A stretch of DNA of 49,346 bases from NCBI GenBank assembly GCA_026400395.1, contig JAPLPD010000164.1, positions 1-49,346 on the forward strand, given 5' to 3'. The stretch comes from Alphaproteobacteria bacterium (GTDB taxonomy: Bacteria; Pseudomonadota; Alphaproteobacteria; Rhizobiales; Xanthobacteraceae). The translations under genes and the position numbers were made by a program. A model generated the notes under the pieces. The model was given only the letters and a program-made list of their open reading frames with translations. It did no database searches and had not been told where the DNA came from. Shown here in pieces: positions 25,079 to 35,483 of this stretch (its first letter is position 1; each line of letters opens with the position of its first letter).

Positions 25079-26044
25079 ATGCTGCAATCCGTCAGGACAA
25101 CGATAGCCGCCACTGCACTGGCCTTGTTCGGCACGGCGCTTGCCACCGCCCAGGACTGCCCGCGGGGCGAACTCGACAAGACCTATTGCGACCGCAACGG
25201 CGACATGGTCGCCGACGCCCCGTCCGATCCGAAGCAACTGGTCAATCCCTCGACGCTGATCTTTGCCTACACGCCAGTCGAAGACCCGGCGCTGTATTCC
25301 AAGGTTTGGGACGGCTTCATCAAGCACGCGGAAAAGGTCACCGGAAAGAAGGTCGTGTTCTTCCCGGTGCAATCGAACGCCGCCGAGATCGAGGCGATGC
25401 GCTCGGGCCGTCTGCATATCGCAGGCGTCAGCACGGGTCCGACGCCGATCGCCGTGAACTGCGCGGGCTACGTTCCGTTCGCCATCATGGGTACCCAGGG
25501 CGGAACGTTCGGCTACGAGATGGAAATCATTGTGCCGGCCGACAGCCTGATCAAGTCGCCCGCCGATCTCAAGGGCAAGAAGGTGGCATTCACCGCGCCG
25601 ACCTCGAATTCCGGATTCAAGGCGCCGTCGGCCATTCTCGAGGCCGAGTTCAATCTCAAGGCCGAGCGCGATTTCACGCCTGTGTTCTCCGGCAAGCATG
25701 ACAACTCGGTGCTCGGCGTCGCCAACAAGGATTATGATGCCGCCGCGATCGCCAACGAGGTGATGTTTCGCATGTTCGAGCGCAAGGTCGTGGACAAGGC
25801 GAAAATCCGCACGATCTACAAGTCCGAAACTTTCCCGACCACCAGTTATGGCATCGCGCACAATCTCGACCCTGCGCTGGCCGCCAAGGTCAAGGAGGCG
25901 TTCTTTACGTTCCCGTGGGAGGGCTCGGCCCTGAAAGCAGAGTTCAAGACCGAGGACCGCTTCGTGCCGATCACCTACCAGAAGGACTGGAGCGTGATCC
26001 GAAAAATCGACGCGGCGACGGGCGTTAAGTATTCGTGCAAGTGA
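25079..26044 (+). CDS. phnD: PhnD-like phosphate/phosphonate ABC transporter receptor, copy 1
   Basis: A 321-residue periplasmic receptor. After a signal peptide (residues 1-24) comes an unusual Cys-containing start, QDCPRGELDKTYCDRNGD, with C27 and C37; C128 and the penultimate C320 are also shared with the tandem paralogue, so two disulfides are likely. PhnD hallmarks follow: TPVEDPALYSKVWDGFIKH, AMRSGRLHIAG, GYEMEIIVPADS, LKGKKVAFTAPTSNSGFKAPS (ligand-binding Ser/Thr loop). It binds an oxyanion such as phosphonate, phosphite or a related organic ligand and feeds the PhnC-PhnE system downstream. GGGAG precedes the ATG. Confidence 0.9.
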   Translation: MLQSVRTTIAATALALFGTALATAQDCPRGELDKTYCDRNGDMVADAPSDPKQLVNPSTLIFAYTPVEDPALYSKVWDGFIKHAEKVTGKKVVFFPVQSNAAEIEAMRSGRLHIAGVSTGPTPIAVNCAGYVPFAIMGTQGGTFGYEMEIIVPADSLIKSPADLKGKKVAFTAPTSNSGFKAPSAILEAEFNLKAERDFTPVFSGKHDNSVLGVANKDYDAAAIANEVMFRMFERKVVDKAKIRTIYKSETFPTTSYGIAHNLDPALAAKVKEAFFTFPWEGSALKAEFKTEDRFVPITYQKDWSVIRKIDAATGVKYSCK

Positions 26045-26074
26045 CCCCGCAACTCGACGCGCCAGACAAGGCAA

Positions 26075-26152
26075 GACCCGTTGGTAAGACACGTTGGTAA
26101 GATACGTTGGTAAGACACGTTGGTAAGACCCGTTGGTAAGACGCGTTGGTGT
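26075..26152. repeat. 13-bp tandem repeat between two phnD-like genes
   Basis: Five perfectly phased copies of GACNCGTTGGTAA (26075, 26088, 26101 with GAT, 26114 and 26127) and a degenerate sixth from 26140. The unit is 13 bases, so it is not in a coding phase. It fills most of the gap between the two phnD-like genes, ending 35 bp before the second start codon. It may be a simple slippage array, a multi-site operator or a transcript element; no known operator is recognised. Confidence 0.9.
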
Positions 26153-26187
26153 AAGTTGGGTGGCGCTTGACAATCTTGGAGGCCAAA

Positions 26188-27159
26188 ATGTCTTCGCTTC
26201 GGCCGCTGAACTTCGTTGCTGCGCTTGCGGCCATTATTGTCACGTCGGGCGCGGCGCTGGCGCAGGACGACTGCCCGCGCGGCCTGCTCGACAAGGCCTA
26301 TTGTGACCGCGACGGCGATCTCACCGCGGACCTGCCGACCGATCCGAAGAAGGTCGTCAATCCATCGACTTTGATCTTCTCCTACACCCCGGTGGAGGAT
26401 CCGGCGGTGTATCAGAAGGTCTGGGACGGCTTCATCAAACATCTCGAAAAGACGACGGGAAAGAAGGTTGCGTTCTTCCCGGTGCAATCGAACGCCGCGC
26501 AATATGAGGCGATGCGCTCAGGCCGGCTGCATGTGGCCGGCGTCAACGCCGGCGGCAACGCACTCGCAGTCAACTGCGCCGGGTTTGTGCCGTTCGCGAT
26601 GATGGCCGCGCCGGACAACAGCTTCGGCTACGAGATGGAAATCATTGTACCGGCCGACAGCCCGATCAAGGAGCCGACCGATCTCAAGGGTCACAAGATC
26701 GCCTTCACCGACGCCACCTCGAACTCCGGCTTCAAGGCGCCGTCCGCGATTCTTAAGGCCGATTTCGGCCTCGAGGCCAAACGCGACTTCGAGCCGGTTT
26801 TTTCGGGCAAGCACGACAACTCGATCCTCGGCGTCGTCAATAAGGACTACGAGGCCGCGGCGATTGCGAACTCCGTGCTCAACCGCATGCTGGACCGCAA
26901 GGTGTTCGACAAGAGCAAATTCCGCTCGATTTACAAGTCGCAGACCTTCCCGACCTCCGGCTACGGCTATGCCCATAACCTCGACCCCAAGCTGGTCGAG
27001 AACATCAAGAAGGCGTTCTTCGAATTTCCCTGGGAGGGATCGGCCCTTCAGGCCGAATTCCAGAAGGAGGGCAAGTTCATCTCCATAGACTACAAGAAGG
27101 ACTGGGCCGTGCTTCGCAAGATCGACGAGGCAACCGGCGTCAAATACACTTGCAAGTAA
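26188..27159 (+). CDS. phnD: PhnD-like phosphate/phosphonate ABC transporter receptor, copy 2
   Basis: A 323-residue paralogue of the preceding receptor, clearly a tandem duplication: the same segments (CPRGLLDKAYCDRDGD, PSTLIFSYTPVEDP, FFPVQSNAA, TSNSGFKAPSAIL, FSGKHDNSILGV, KYTCK) recur throughout. The cysteines are at 29, 39, 130 and 322. Signal peptide residues 1-26. The region after AVNCAG differs (MMAAPDNS against IMGTQGGT), which could tune ligand choice. GGAGG lies six bases before the ATG. It is 45 bp from phnC and so the likelier partner of the permease; copy 1 lies upstream of the tandem repeat. Confidence 0.9.
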   Translation: MSSLRPLNFVAALAAIIVTSGAALAQDDCPRGLLDKAYCDRDGDLTADLPTDPKKVVNPSTLIFSYTPVEDPAVYQKVWDGFIKHLEKTTGKKVAFFPVQSNAAQYEAMRSGRLHVAGVNAGGNALAVNCAGFVPFAMMAAPDNSFGYEMEIIVPADSPIKEPTDLKGHKIAFTDATSNSGFKAPSAILKADFGLEAKRDFEPVFSGKHDNSILGVVNKDYEAAAIANSVLNRMLDRKVFDKSKFRSIYKSQTFPTSGYGYAHNLDPKLVENIKKAFFEFPWEGSALQAEFQKEGKFISIDYKKDWAVLRKIDEATGVKYTCK

Positions 27160-27204
27160 GGTGGGGGCGATAAGCGTCCCGCCAGGGCGCGGGGGGCGCT
27201 GCGG

Positions 27205-28041
27205 ATGCTTCGCATCAAGGGGCTATCGAAGCGCTACCGGACCGGCGACCTTGCACTCAAGGGCATCGACCTCGATGTGCCCGACGGTCAGGTGATGGCC
27301 CTGATCGGGCCGTCCGGCGCCGGCAAGTCCACGGTGATCCGATGCATCAACCGGCTGGTCGAGCCGACCTCCGGCACCGTCATGCTCAACGATGTCGAAA
27401 TCACCACGCTCGGCCGCGGCGACCTTCGCCGGGCGCGCCAGCGCATGGGCATGATCTTCCAGGAATACGCTCTGGTCGAACGGCTTTCGGTGATGGAGAA
27501 CGTGCTGAGCGGCCGGCTCGGCACCGTGGGCTTCTGGCGGAGCTTCTTTCGCAGATTCCCGCAATCCGACATCGACGAGGCGTTTCGCCTGCTGGCGCGG
27601 GTCGGCCTCGATCACATGGCCGACAAACGCGCGGACGAATTGTCCGGCGGCCAGCGCCAGCGCGTCGGCATCTGCCGGGCGCTGATCCAGAATCCGGACC
27701 TGCTGCTGGTGGACGAGCCGACCGCCTCGCTCGATCCGAAGACGTCGCGGCAAATCATGAGGCTGATCAAGGAATTGTGCGCCGAGCGGAAGCTGTCGGC
27801 CATCATCAATATCCATGACGTCATGCTGGCGCAGATGTTCGCCGAGCGGATCGTCGGATTGCAGCTTGGCGCGATCGTCTATGACGGGCCCCCGGACGGG
27901 CTGACCGCCGAGGCGCTGACCACGATCTACGGCGAGGAAGACTGGTCGGCGACCATCCGCAAGGTCGATGATGAAACGGATCATGAAAACATCGCGGCTC
28001 CGGAGTTGCCGAGCCGCCACCGCCTGGCGGGGCTGACGTGA
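27205..28041 (+). CDS. phnC: PhnC-like phosphonate ABC transporter ATPase
   Basis: A 278-residue ABC ATPase that powers phosphonate-type import. Walker [10 protein letters not shown] (35-43), Q-loop FQEYALV, signature LSGGQRQR (146-153), Walker [11 protein letters not shown] (166-175) and the switch His204 (INIHD) are intact. The insertion [19 protein letters not shown] after the Q-loop is characteristic of PhnC. A ~35-residue C-terminal extension beyond the usual length is not obviously conserved. The stop overlaps the next start (GTGA), so phnC and the first phnE are translationally coupled. Confidence 0.95.
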   Translation: MLRIKGLSKRYRTGDLALKGIDLDVPDGQVMALIGPSGAGKSTVIRCINRLVEPTSGTVMLNDVEITTLGRGDLRRARQRMGMIFQEYALVERLSVMENVLSGRLGTVGFWRSFFRRFPQSDIDEAFRLLARVGLDHMADKRADELSGGQRQRVGICRALIQNPDLLLVDEPTASLDPKTSRQIMRLIKELCAERKLSAIINIHDVMLAQMFAERIVGLQLGAIVYDGPPDGLTAEALTTIYGEEDWSATIRKVDDETDHENIAAPELPSRHRLAGLT

Positions 28042-28844
28042 GCATTGCTTCTGCCCCTCACCGCCACTGGAAAAAGCCGCCGCTGATCAAAAGCGCTTGG
28101 CTGCGATGGTCGCTAGGGCTTGGCGCGGCGATCTATCTGGCGCTGGCGTTCGGGACCACGGAGATCAACTGGACGCGCGTCTGGGAGGGAATTCCGCGCG
28201 GCGCCAAGTTCTTTGCCGCGTTCTTCCCTCCCGACTTTGTCACCCGCTGGAGCGAGATCGCAGAGGGCATCGCCGAGAGCCTGTGGATGACGGTGGTCGC
28301 CACGGTAATCGGCATCGCGCTATCGATCCCGGTTGGGATCGGCGCGGCACGGAATATCGCGCCGGCGCCGATCTACTATATTTGCCGTGGCATCCTTGCG
28401 GTGTCGCGCAGTTTCCAGGAGATCATCCTGGCAATCTTTTTCGTCAAGTTATTCGGCTTCGGCCCGTTTGCTGGCGTGGTCACCCTCGCCTTCGCGACCA
28501 TCGGCTTCTACGGCAAGCTCCTCGCCGAGGACATCGAGGACATGGATCCGGCGCAGGCCGAGGCCGTGCGTTCGACCGGCGCTGGCTGGCTGCAGTGGCT
28601 CAACTACGGCGTCCAGCCGCAGGTGATGCCGCGCATGATCGGGCTCGGCCTCTATCGCTTCGACATCAACTTCCGCGAATCCGCCGTGGTTGGTATCGTT
28701 GGCGGCGGCGGCATCGGTGCGACGCTGAACACCGCGTTCGACAGGTACGAGTTCGATTCCGCCGCGGCGATCCTGCTTTTCATCATCGCGATCGTCATGG
28801 CGGTGGAGTATTCGTCCGGCTATCTGCGGCGCTGGGTGCAATAG
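28038..28844 (+). CDS. phnE: PhnE-like ABC transporter permease, first copy
   Basis: A 268-residue inner-membrane permease with about six helices. The BPD permease loop [18 protein letters not shown] and the EAA-type coupling loop [22 protein letters not shown] contact Phn[21 protein letters not shown] is the standard late PhnE motif. It starts with GTG inside the phnC stop (four-base overlap), and its own stop TAG overlaps the GTG of the second permease. Two consecutive PhnE genes are common in this family and form a heterodimeric channel. Confidence 0.94.
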   Translation: MSIASAPHRHWKKPPLIKSAWLRWSLGLGAAIYLALAFGTTEINWTRVWEGIPRGAKFFAAFFPPDFVTRWSEIAEGIAESLWMTVVATVIGIALSIPVGIGAARNIAPAPIYYICRGILAVSRSFQEIILAIFFVKLFGFGPFAGVVTLAFATIGFYGKLLAEDIEDMDPAQAEAVRSTGAGWLQWLNYGVQPQVMPRMIGLGLYRFDINFRESAVVGIVGGGGIGATLNTAFDRYEFDSAAAILLFIIAIVMAVEYSSGYLRRWVQ

Positions 28845-29659
28845 TGGCGACAGCGATCAAGGACGGCACGAAAGTCTGGCAGCGCCGCGAGCGGGGCGCG
28901 CAATTCGCCACCTGGGCCGTCTACCTCGTGGGCGTGGCGATCTTCGTCTACTGCTGGGATCTGATCTCCGAGAGAACGATCTGGGCGTTCGCGCTCGACG
29001 CGCCGGCGCAAGCCGCAGATCTCGCCGCCCGGATGGTGCCGCCGGACTGGAACTCCATCCACGGGCTGTGGCGGCCGATCTGGGACACGCTGAACATCGC
29101 CACGCTCGGCACCGTGATGGCGATCGTGGTCGCCCTGCCGATCGCCTATTGCGCCGCGCAAAACACCACGCCGAGCACGGCCTTCGTGCGGCCGCTGGCG
29201 CTGTTCTTGATTGTATCGTCGCGCTCGATCAACTCGCTGATCTGGGCGCTGATGCTGGTCACCATCATCGGCCCCGGCGTATTGGCCGGAATCCTGTCGA
29301 TCGGGCTCCGCTCGATCGGGTTCTGCGCCAAGCTCCTGTACGAGGCGATCGAGGAAATCGACGAAAGCCAGGTCGAGGCGGTGCGCGCGACCGGCGCCAG
29401 CGGCGCGCAGGTCACCGCCTACGGCATCGTGCCCCAGGTGCTGCCGGCGTTCGCGGGAATTTCGGTATTCCGCTGGGACATCAACATCCGCGAGTCGACG
29501 GTGCTGGGACTTGTGGGCGCAGGCGGCATTGGCCTGCCGCTCAATTCCGCGATCACCACATTGGCTTGGACGCAGGTGTCGCTGATCCTTCTGGTGATCA
29601 TCGCCACCGTGGTGGTGAGCGAATGGGTGTCCGCCAAGGTGCGGCACGCCATCATCTGA
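28844..29659 (+). CDS. phnE: PhnE-like ABC transporter permease, second copy
   Basis: A 271-residue permease homologous to the preceding one, with SRSINSLIWALMLVTIIG, the coupling loop VEAVRATGASGAQVTAYGIVPQ and FRWDINIRESTVLGLVGAGGIG. The GTG start at 28844 shares one base with the previous TAG; a long open frame upstream is the shadow of phnC and phnE. With phnD, phnC and phnE this makes a complete importer. No C-P lyase (phnG-M), phosphonatase or phosphite dehydrogenase gene lies in the window. It ends 53 bp from the convergent giant repeat gene. Confidence 0.94.
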   Translation: MATAIKDGTKVWQRRERGAQFATWAVYLVGVAIFVYCWDLISERTIWAFALDAPAQAADLAARMVPPDWNSIHGLWRPIWDTLNIATLGTVMAIVVALPIAYCAAQNTTPSTAFVRPLALFLIVSSRSINSLIWALMLVTIIGPGVLAGILSIGLRSIGFCAKLLYEAIEEIDESQVEAVRATGASGAQVTAYGIVPQVLPAFAGISVFRWDINIRESTVLGLVGAGGIGLPLNSAITTLAWTQVSLILLVIIATVVVSEWVSAKVRHAII

Positions 29660-29712
29660 TCGGCTCAACGCGGTTCCGCAACGTCGCCGGCGGCTGCGGT
29701 CCGCCCCTGTCG

Positions 29713-32700
29713 CTAGGTCACCACCTCGATCAGCGCCGCGACCTGATCGAACGACATGGCTTCGATCTGAGTCTGCGCAAAGGCGCTACCCTGTAGCGAG
29801 GTCAGGGCATGAATATCTTCCGTGCTGATGCCGGCAATCGCCGCCAGGCTCAACGACGGGATACCGGTCGTCGCCGAGAGCGCTGAGAACTGCGTGGTTG
29901 TCAGACCGGCGACCTGCGTGGAGACGAGCGCGCCAGCCTGATCGGTGGTCAAATTGCCCAGCTCCGTGGTGGTGAGCAAGGCGAACTGGGCCACCGAGAG
30001 CGCCGGCACCTGGGTTGCAGTCAACGCACCGATCTGGGTTTCCGAAAGGTTGACGAACGTCGTGGTGTCCAGCCCGATGATCTGGTCATTGCTGAACTTG
30101 CCCAGATCCAGCGCCCCGAGCAAATCCGCGCCGGCCGCGTTGAGCTGCGTCGAGGTGAGGCCCTGCACCTGACCGGTGGCAAGCGCGCTGATCTGTGTGG
30201 CCGAGAACAGCCCCAGTTGCGTGGTCGTAAGCCCGCCGAACTGGTCCGACGTCAGCGCATTGGCCTGGGTGGTGGTGAATGCCTGAATCTCGGTCGATGT
30301 CAAAGTACCGATCTGGTCGGTCGATAGATTTGCGATCTGATCGGCGGAAAGCCCGCCAACCTGAGTGGAGGTCAGCTGGCCGATGGCCGTGGTTGTAAGG
30401 CCGGCAATCTGTGTCGAACTCGCCTTGCTCACGTCCAGAACATCGAGTGCTTCGACGGACAACGCATTGAGCTGCGTCGTGGTCAGCCCCTGCACCTGGT
30501 CGGTGCTGAGCGCGCCGATCTGGTCGCTTGAGAACAACCCAAGCGCGGTGGTCGTTAGCCCGCCGATCTGCGTCGCTGTCAGCGCATTGGCCTGGGTGGT
30601 GGTGAATGCCTGAACCTCGGTTGAAGTCAGGACACCGATCTGGCTGGTCGACAGATTGGCTATTTGCACCGCCGAGAGAGCGCCGATCTGGACATCGGAC
30701 AAATGGCCGATCGTTGTCGTGGTCAGGCCCGCTATCTGCGTCGTGCTGGCCTTGCTTATGTCCACCGCATCAAGCGCGTCAACAGACAGCGCGTTGAGCT
30801 GCGTCGTGGTCAGCCCCCGCACCTGGGTGGTGCTGAGCGCGCCGATCTGGTCGCTCGAGAACAACCCGAGTGCCGTGGTCGTAAGATTGCCGAGCTGCGT
30901 CGAGGTCAGCGCGTTGGCCTGGGTGGTGGTGAAGCCCTGCACCTCGGCCGAGGACAGCGCGCCAATCTGCGCGGTCGATAGCTGCGCGACTTGCGTCGAG
31001 GAAAGTTGCCCGATCTGGCCTTCAGTCAACTGGCCGATCGCCGTCGTGGTCAAGCCCACAATCTGGGTCGTGCTGGCCCGGCCAACGTTCACGGCTTCGA
31101 GCAGGCCGGCGGACAGGCCATTGAGCTGGGTGGTCGTCAGGCTTTGCAATTGAGAGGTGGTCAGCGAACCGATCTGGTCGCTCGACAGCAAGCCAAGGGC
31201 CGTACTGGTCAACCTGCTAAGCTGCGTCGTCGTCAACGCGTTGGCCTGCGTCGTCGTGAAGGCTTGGACAACGGCCGAAGACAGCGCTCCGAATTGACCG
31301 GTCGACAGGTTGGCGATTTGCGTAGCGGAGAACGCGCCGACCTGATCGCCGGACAATTGGCCGATCGCGGTCGTCGTCAGGCCGGTAAGCTGGCCCGCGC
31401 TGATCTTGCCGACGTCCACCGCATCGAGCGCATCCACGGACAGCGCATTGAGTTGCGTCGTGGGTAGTCCCCGAACCTGAGTGGTGCTCAACGCGCCGAT
31501 CTGGTCGCTGGAGAACAGCCCAAGCGCAGTGGTGGTAAGACCGCTGAGCTGTGTCGATGTCAGCGCATTGGCCTGGGTGCTGGTGAAAGCCTGAATCTCC
31601 GTCGAAGACAGCGCGCCGATTTGCGAGGTCGTAAGCAGCCTGACCTGGGTCGAAGTCAGCGCGCCGACCTGCGCTTCCGTCAGGCTGCCGATCGGGGTGG
31701 TTGTGAGGCCAGTGATCTGGCTGGTTGCCAGCTTCGCCAGATCGACGGCTTGCAAAATGTCACTAGACACCGCGTTAAGCTGCGATGTCGTGAAGCCCTG
31801 GACCTGGGTGGTGTTCAACGCGCCGATCTGATCGGTCGAGAGCAACCCTAGCCCCGTTGTGGTGAGGCCGCCCAACTGTCTGGCGGTGAGCGCATTGACC
31901 TGGGTGGTGACGAAAGCCTGTATATTTGTGGTTCCCAACGCCTCGATCTGCGACGTGGTGAGCAAAGCAATCTGCGACGAATTCAACGCACCTGCCTGGG
32001 TCTCGGTAAACTCCGCGACCGCGGTCGTGGTCAGCCCCTTGATCTGATTCCAGCTCAGGTTGGCGGCATCGATCGCCTGGAATACATCGGTGCCAACAGC
32101 ATTAAGCTGCGTCGTGGTCAGCCCCTGGAGCTGGGTGGTGGAGAGCGCCGTGATCTGGCCCGCGGATAACAAGCCAAGCGACGTGGTCGTCAGCCCGGCA
32201 AGCTGCGTGGATGTCAGCGCATCCGCCTGTGTCTCAGTGAGAGCCTGAACTTCGGTCGTGGTCAGCACGCCGATCTGACTGGTCGACAGTCTGGCCACCT
32301 GCGCCGCGGACAACGCGCCAACCTGATTTTCTGTCAATTGGGTGATCGACGTGGTCGTTAACCCGGCGATTTGCGTCGCGGTCGCCTTGGTTACGTCAAC
32401 TGCGTCTAGCGAATCGATGGACAGGGCGTTGAGCTGGGTGGTCGTCACGCCTCGCAACTGAGTAGTGCTGAGCTCGCCGATTTGCGTGCTTGAGAAGTTG
32501 TCAAGCGCGGTCGTGGTGATGCCCCCGAGTTGCGTAGAGGTCAGTGCGCTCGCCTGTGTGGTGGTGAAAGCCTGGATCTCGGTCGAGGTCAACGCGCCAA
32601 TCTGCGCCGTTCCAAGCAGGCCGACTTGAGTCGACGTCAGCGCGCCGACCTGGGTCACCGTCAAATTTCCGATGCTGGTCGTCGACAGACCGGTCAACTG

Positions 32701-35449
32701 GTTTGAGGTCAGGCGGGTGACGTTAACTGCATCGAGAAGACCGGTGGACACCGCGTTGAGTTGCGTGGTCGTCAGGCTCTGGAGCTGGGCTGTGCTGAAG
32801 GCGCTAACTTGCGGGCTCGAAAAATTGTCGAGCGCGGTGGTGGTCAGGCCGTGAAGCTGCCCGGCCGTCAACGCATTGGCCTGCGTGGTGGTGAACGCCT
32901 GGATTTCGGTCGAGGACAGCGCGCCAATCTGCGCCGTGCTCAACAAACTGATCTCAGTCGAGGTCAACGCGGCGATTTGCGTGTCGGTCAAGCTCTCGAC
33001 GCTGGTGGTTGTCAATCCAGTGAGCTGGCTTGAGGTAAATTTGGTCACATCGACGGCATCGAGCAAATCGGTGGACACCGCATTGAGCTGCGAGGTGGTC
33101 AGCGCCTGAAGCTGCGCGGTGGTGAGAGAGCCGATCTGCGTGGTCGAGAAATTATCGAGCGCCGTGGTGGTCAGGCCGCGAAGCTGCCCGGCCGTCAACG
33201 CGTTGGCCTGCGTCGTGCTGAAGCCCTGTACCTCGGTCGAGGAGAGCGCGCCAATCTGCGACGTGCTCAGCAGAGACACTTCGGTCGAAGTCAGCGCGGC
33301 GATTTGCGTGTCGGTCAGGTTCGCGACGCTGGTGGTCGTCAACCCGGCGAGCTGGGTCGACGTGAACTTGGTCACATCGACGGCATCGAGAAAATCGGTG
33401 GACACCGCATTGAGCTGCGTTGTCGTCAGCGCCTGGAGCTGAGCGGTGCTGAGAGAGCCGATCTGCCTGCGTGGTGGTGAACGCCTGCACTTCGGTCGAG
33501 GTCAGCGCACCGATCTGAGCGGTGCTCAGCAGGCCCACCTGGGTGGAGGTCAGCGTGCCGACCTGGGTTTCGGTCAACTGGCCGATCGACGTCGTGGTCA
33601 GACTCTTGAGCTGGGTGCTGGACAGCTTGGTCAGATCGACCGCGTCGAGCACACCGGCGGAGACAGCGTTGAGCTGAGTCGTGGTCAGGCCCTGCAACTG
33701 ACTGGTACTCAGCGCGCCGATCTGGGTGGTCGAGAAGTTGTCGAACACGGTAGTGGCAAGGCCGCCGAGTTGCTTGGAGGTCAGCGCATTGGCCTGCGTG
33801 GTGGTAAACGCCTGAACCGCGGTCGATGTCAGGACGCCGACCTGCGCTGTGCTCAACAAGCCGACCTGGGTGGAGGTCAGGGTGCCGACCTGCGTTTCCG
33901 TCAACTGGCCGATCGTCGTGGTGGTCAGGCTCTTGAGCTGGGTGCTGGACAACCGCGTCACGTTGATCGCATCAAGCGGGTCCGCGGACAGCGCGTTGAG
34001 CTGGGTCGTGGTCAAACCCTGAAGCTGGGCGCTGCTGAGCGCACCGATTTGCGTGGTCGAGAAATTTCCGATCGTTGTCGTTGCCAGACTGCCGAGCTGC
34101 CGGGCGGTCAGCGCATTCGCCTGAGTGGTGGTGAATGCCTGCAGCTCTGTTGAGGTCAACGTGTCGATTTGGGCCGCGTCCAGCAAACCAACCTGAGTGG
34201 AGGTCAGCGTGCCGACCTGCGTCTCGGTCAATAGGCCGATCGACGTGGTGGTCAGACCCTTGAGCTGGGTGCTGGACAGCTTGGTCAGATCGACCGCGTC
34301 GAGCAGATCCGCCGACAGCGCGTTCAACTGGCCTGTCGTCAGCCCCTGCAACTGCGAGCTGCTGAGCGCGCGGACCTGCGTGGTCGAAAGATTGCCCAGC
34401 GCAACGTTGGAGAGACCGCCAAGCTGTCTGGACGTCAGCGCGTTGGCCTGCGTGGTGGTGAACCCCTGGACCTCGGTCGAAGTCAGAGCCCCGATCTGCG
34501 CCGTGCTCAGCAAGCCGACCTGGGTGGAGGTCAGCGTGCCAACCTGTGTCTCGGTCAGTTGTCCAACCGTCGTCGTGGTCAGACCCTTCAACTGGCTGCT
34601 GGTCAGCTTCGTCAAATTGATTGCGTCGAGCGCACCCGCAGACACCGCGTTGAGCTGCGCGGTGGTGAGACCCTGGACCTGCGACGTGCTGAACGCGCGG
34701 ATCTGGGTGCTCGAAAACAGGTCAAACGCCGTGGTGGTCAGCGTCCCCAGTTGCCGCGAGGTCAGCGCATCGGCATGCGTGGTGGTGAACGCCTGGACTT
34801 CGGTCGAGGTCAGCGCGCCGATCTGCGCCGTGCTCAGCGTACCGACCTGCGTGGTGGTCAGGGTGCCGACCTGCGTTTCGGTCAATTGACCGATCGTCGT
34901 CGTGGTCAGGCCCTTGAGCTGCGTGCTGGACAGCTTGGTCAGATTGATTGCGTCCAGCGCACCGGTGGACAACGCGTTCAACTGGTTCGTGGTCAGGCTT
35001 TGCACCTGGGTGGTGCTGAATGCGCCGATCTGAGTGGACGAAAACAGGTCGAATCCCGATGTGCTCAGGCCGCTAATTTGTCTGGCGGTGAGCGCATTGG
35101 CCTGCGTGGTGGTGAACGCCTGAATTTCGGTCGAGGTCAGCGCCTCGATCTCGGTCGTGGCCAAAACGCCGACCTGCGTGGAGGTGAGCCCCGCGATCTG
35201 GGTCTCGAGGAACGACTGGATCTGAAGCGTAAGCAGATGGCTGATGACGTTCGCGGATAGCGAGGCGATCTGCGTCGTCGCCAGAAACTGGAGGTCGGTG
35301 GACTCCATGGCGTTGACTTAGGTGGCGGTCAACGCTGCGACCTGCGACGTGCTCAGCGACGCCACATCGGTGGTGTTGAGTCCAGCGATGGCGGGGGTCG
35401 ACAGCGTGGCGATCTGTCTTGGGCTCAGCGAAGAGACGATAATGGACAT
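29713..35449 (-). pseudogene. Giant octapeptide-repeat protein gene, broken by a stop and a frameshift
   Basis: One gene, now in three pieces. From ATG 35449 the frame begins MSIIVSSLSPRQIATLSTPA and stops at codon 44 (TAA, 35320-35318). It resumes in the same frame and runs to about 33465, where a 68-bp loss shifts the frame; the other frame then runs to TAG at 29715-29713. Restoring both lesions gives 1,934 codons. The product is almost entirely an eight-residue repeat, roughly [AG]-L-[ST]-[ST]-T-[QE]-[IVL]-x, arranged in sixteen 109-residue super-repeats. Leu/Ile at positions 2 and 7 and S/T-x-x-Q/E capping boxes suggest stacked short helices or a coiled solenoid. There is no signal peptide or RTX motif; the C-terminus is MSFDQVAALIEVVT. 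An adhesin or surface role is only a guess. The pieces 33152-35308 and 29713-33405 can be read as separate ORFs. Confidence 0.75.
30050..35270. repeat. Sixteen copies of a 327-bp (109-codon) tandem repeat
   Basis: A marker inside the repeat (the codons for TTTQAN, seen on the plus strand as GTGGTGGTGAA or a variant) occurs at 30269, 30596, 30923, 31250, 31577, 31904, 32231, 32558, 32885, 33212, 33471, 33798, 34125, 34452, 34779 and 35106. Every interval is exactly 327 except 33212-33471, which is 259. Copies differ by many substitutions, mostly synonymous or conservative, yet have no other length change. The outer boundaries are approximate because the flanking octapeptides grade out of the array. 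Confidence 0.92.
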
Positions 35450-35483
35450 TTGCCAACCCAAACCGAATGAATGTTAAGCGAGT

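Noticed and set aside
26075-26152. The 13-bp array as a CRISPR
   Set aside because: Units are too short and directly adjacent, with no spacers.
29945-35260. Many short plus-strand frames with VVVRPxxC or GxRQADLR patterns in the repeat region
   Set aside because: They repeat with the 327-bp array and are its complement; the minus-strand product has a coherent octapeptide register and the plus strand does not give one long frame.
30050-35270. The 327-bp array as a CRISPR or satellite
   Set aside because: Repeats are contiguous, coding and in a fixed codon phase; there are no unique spacers.
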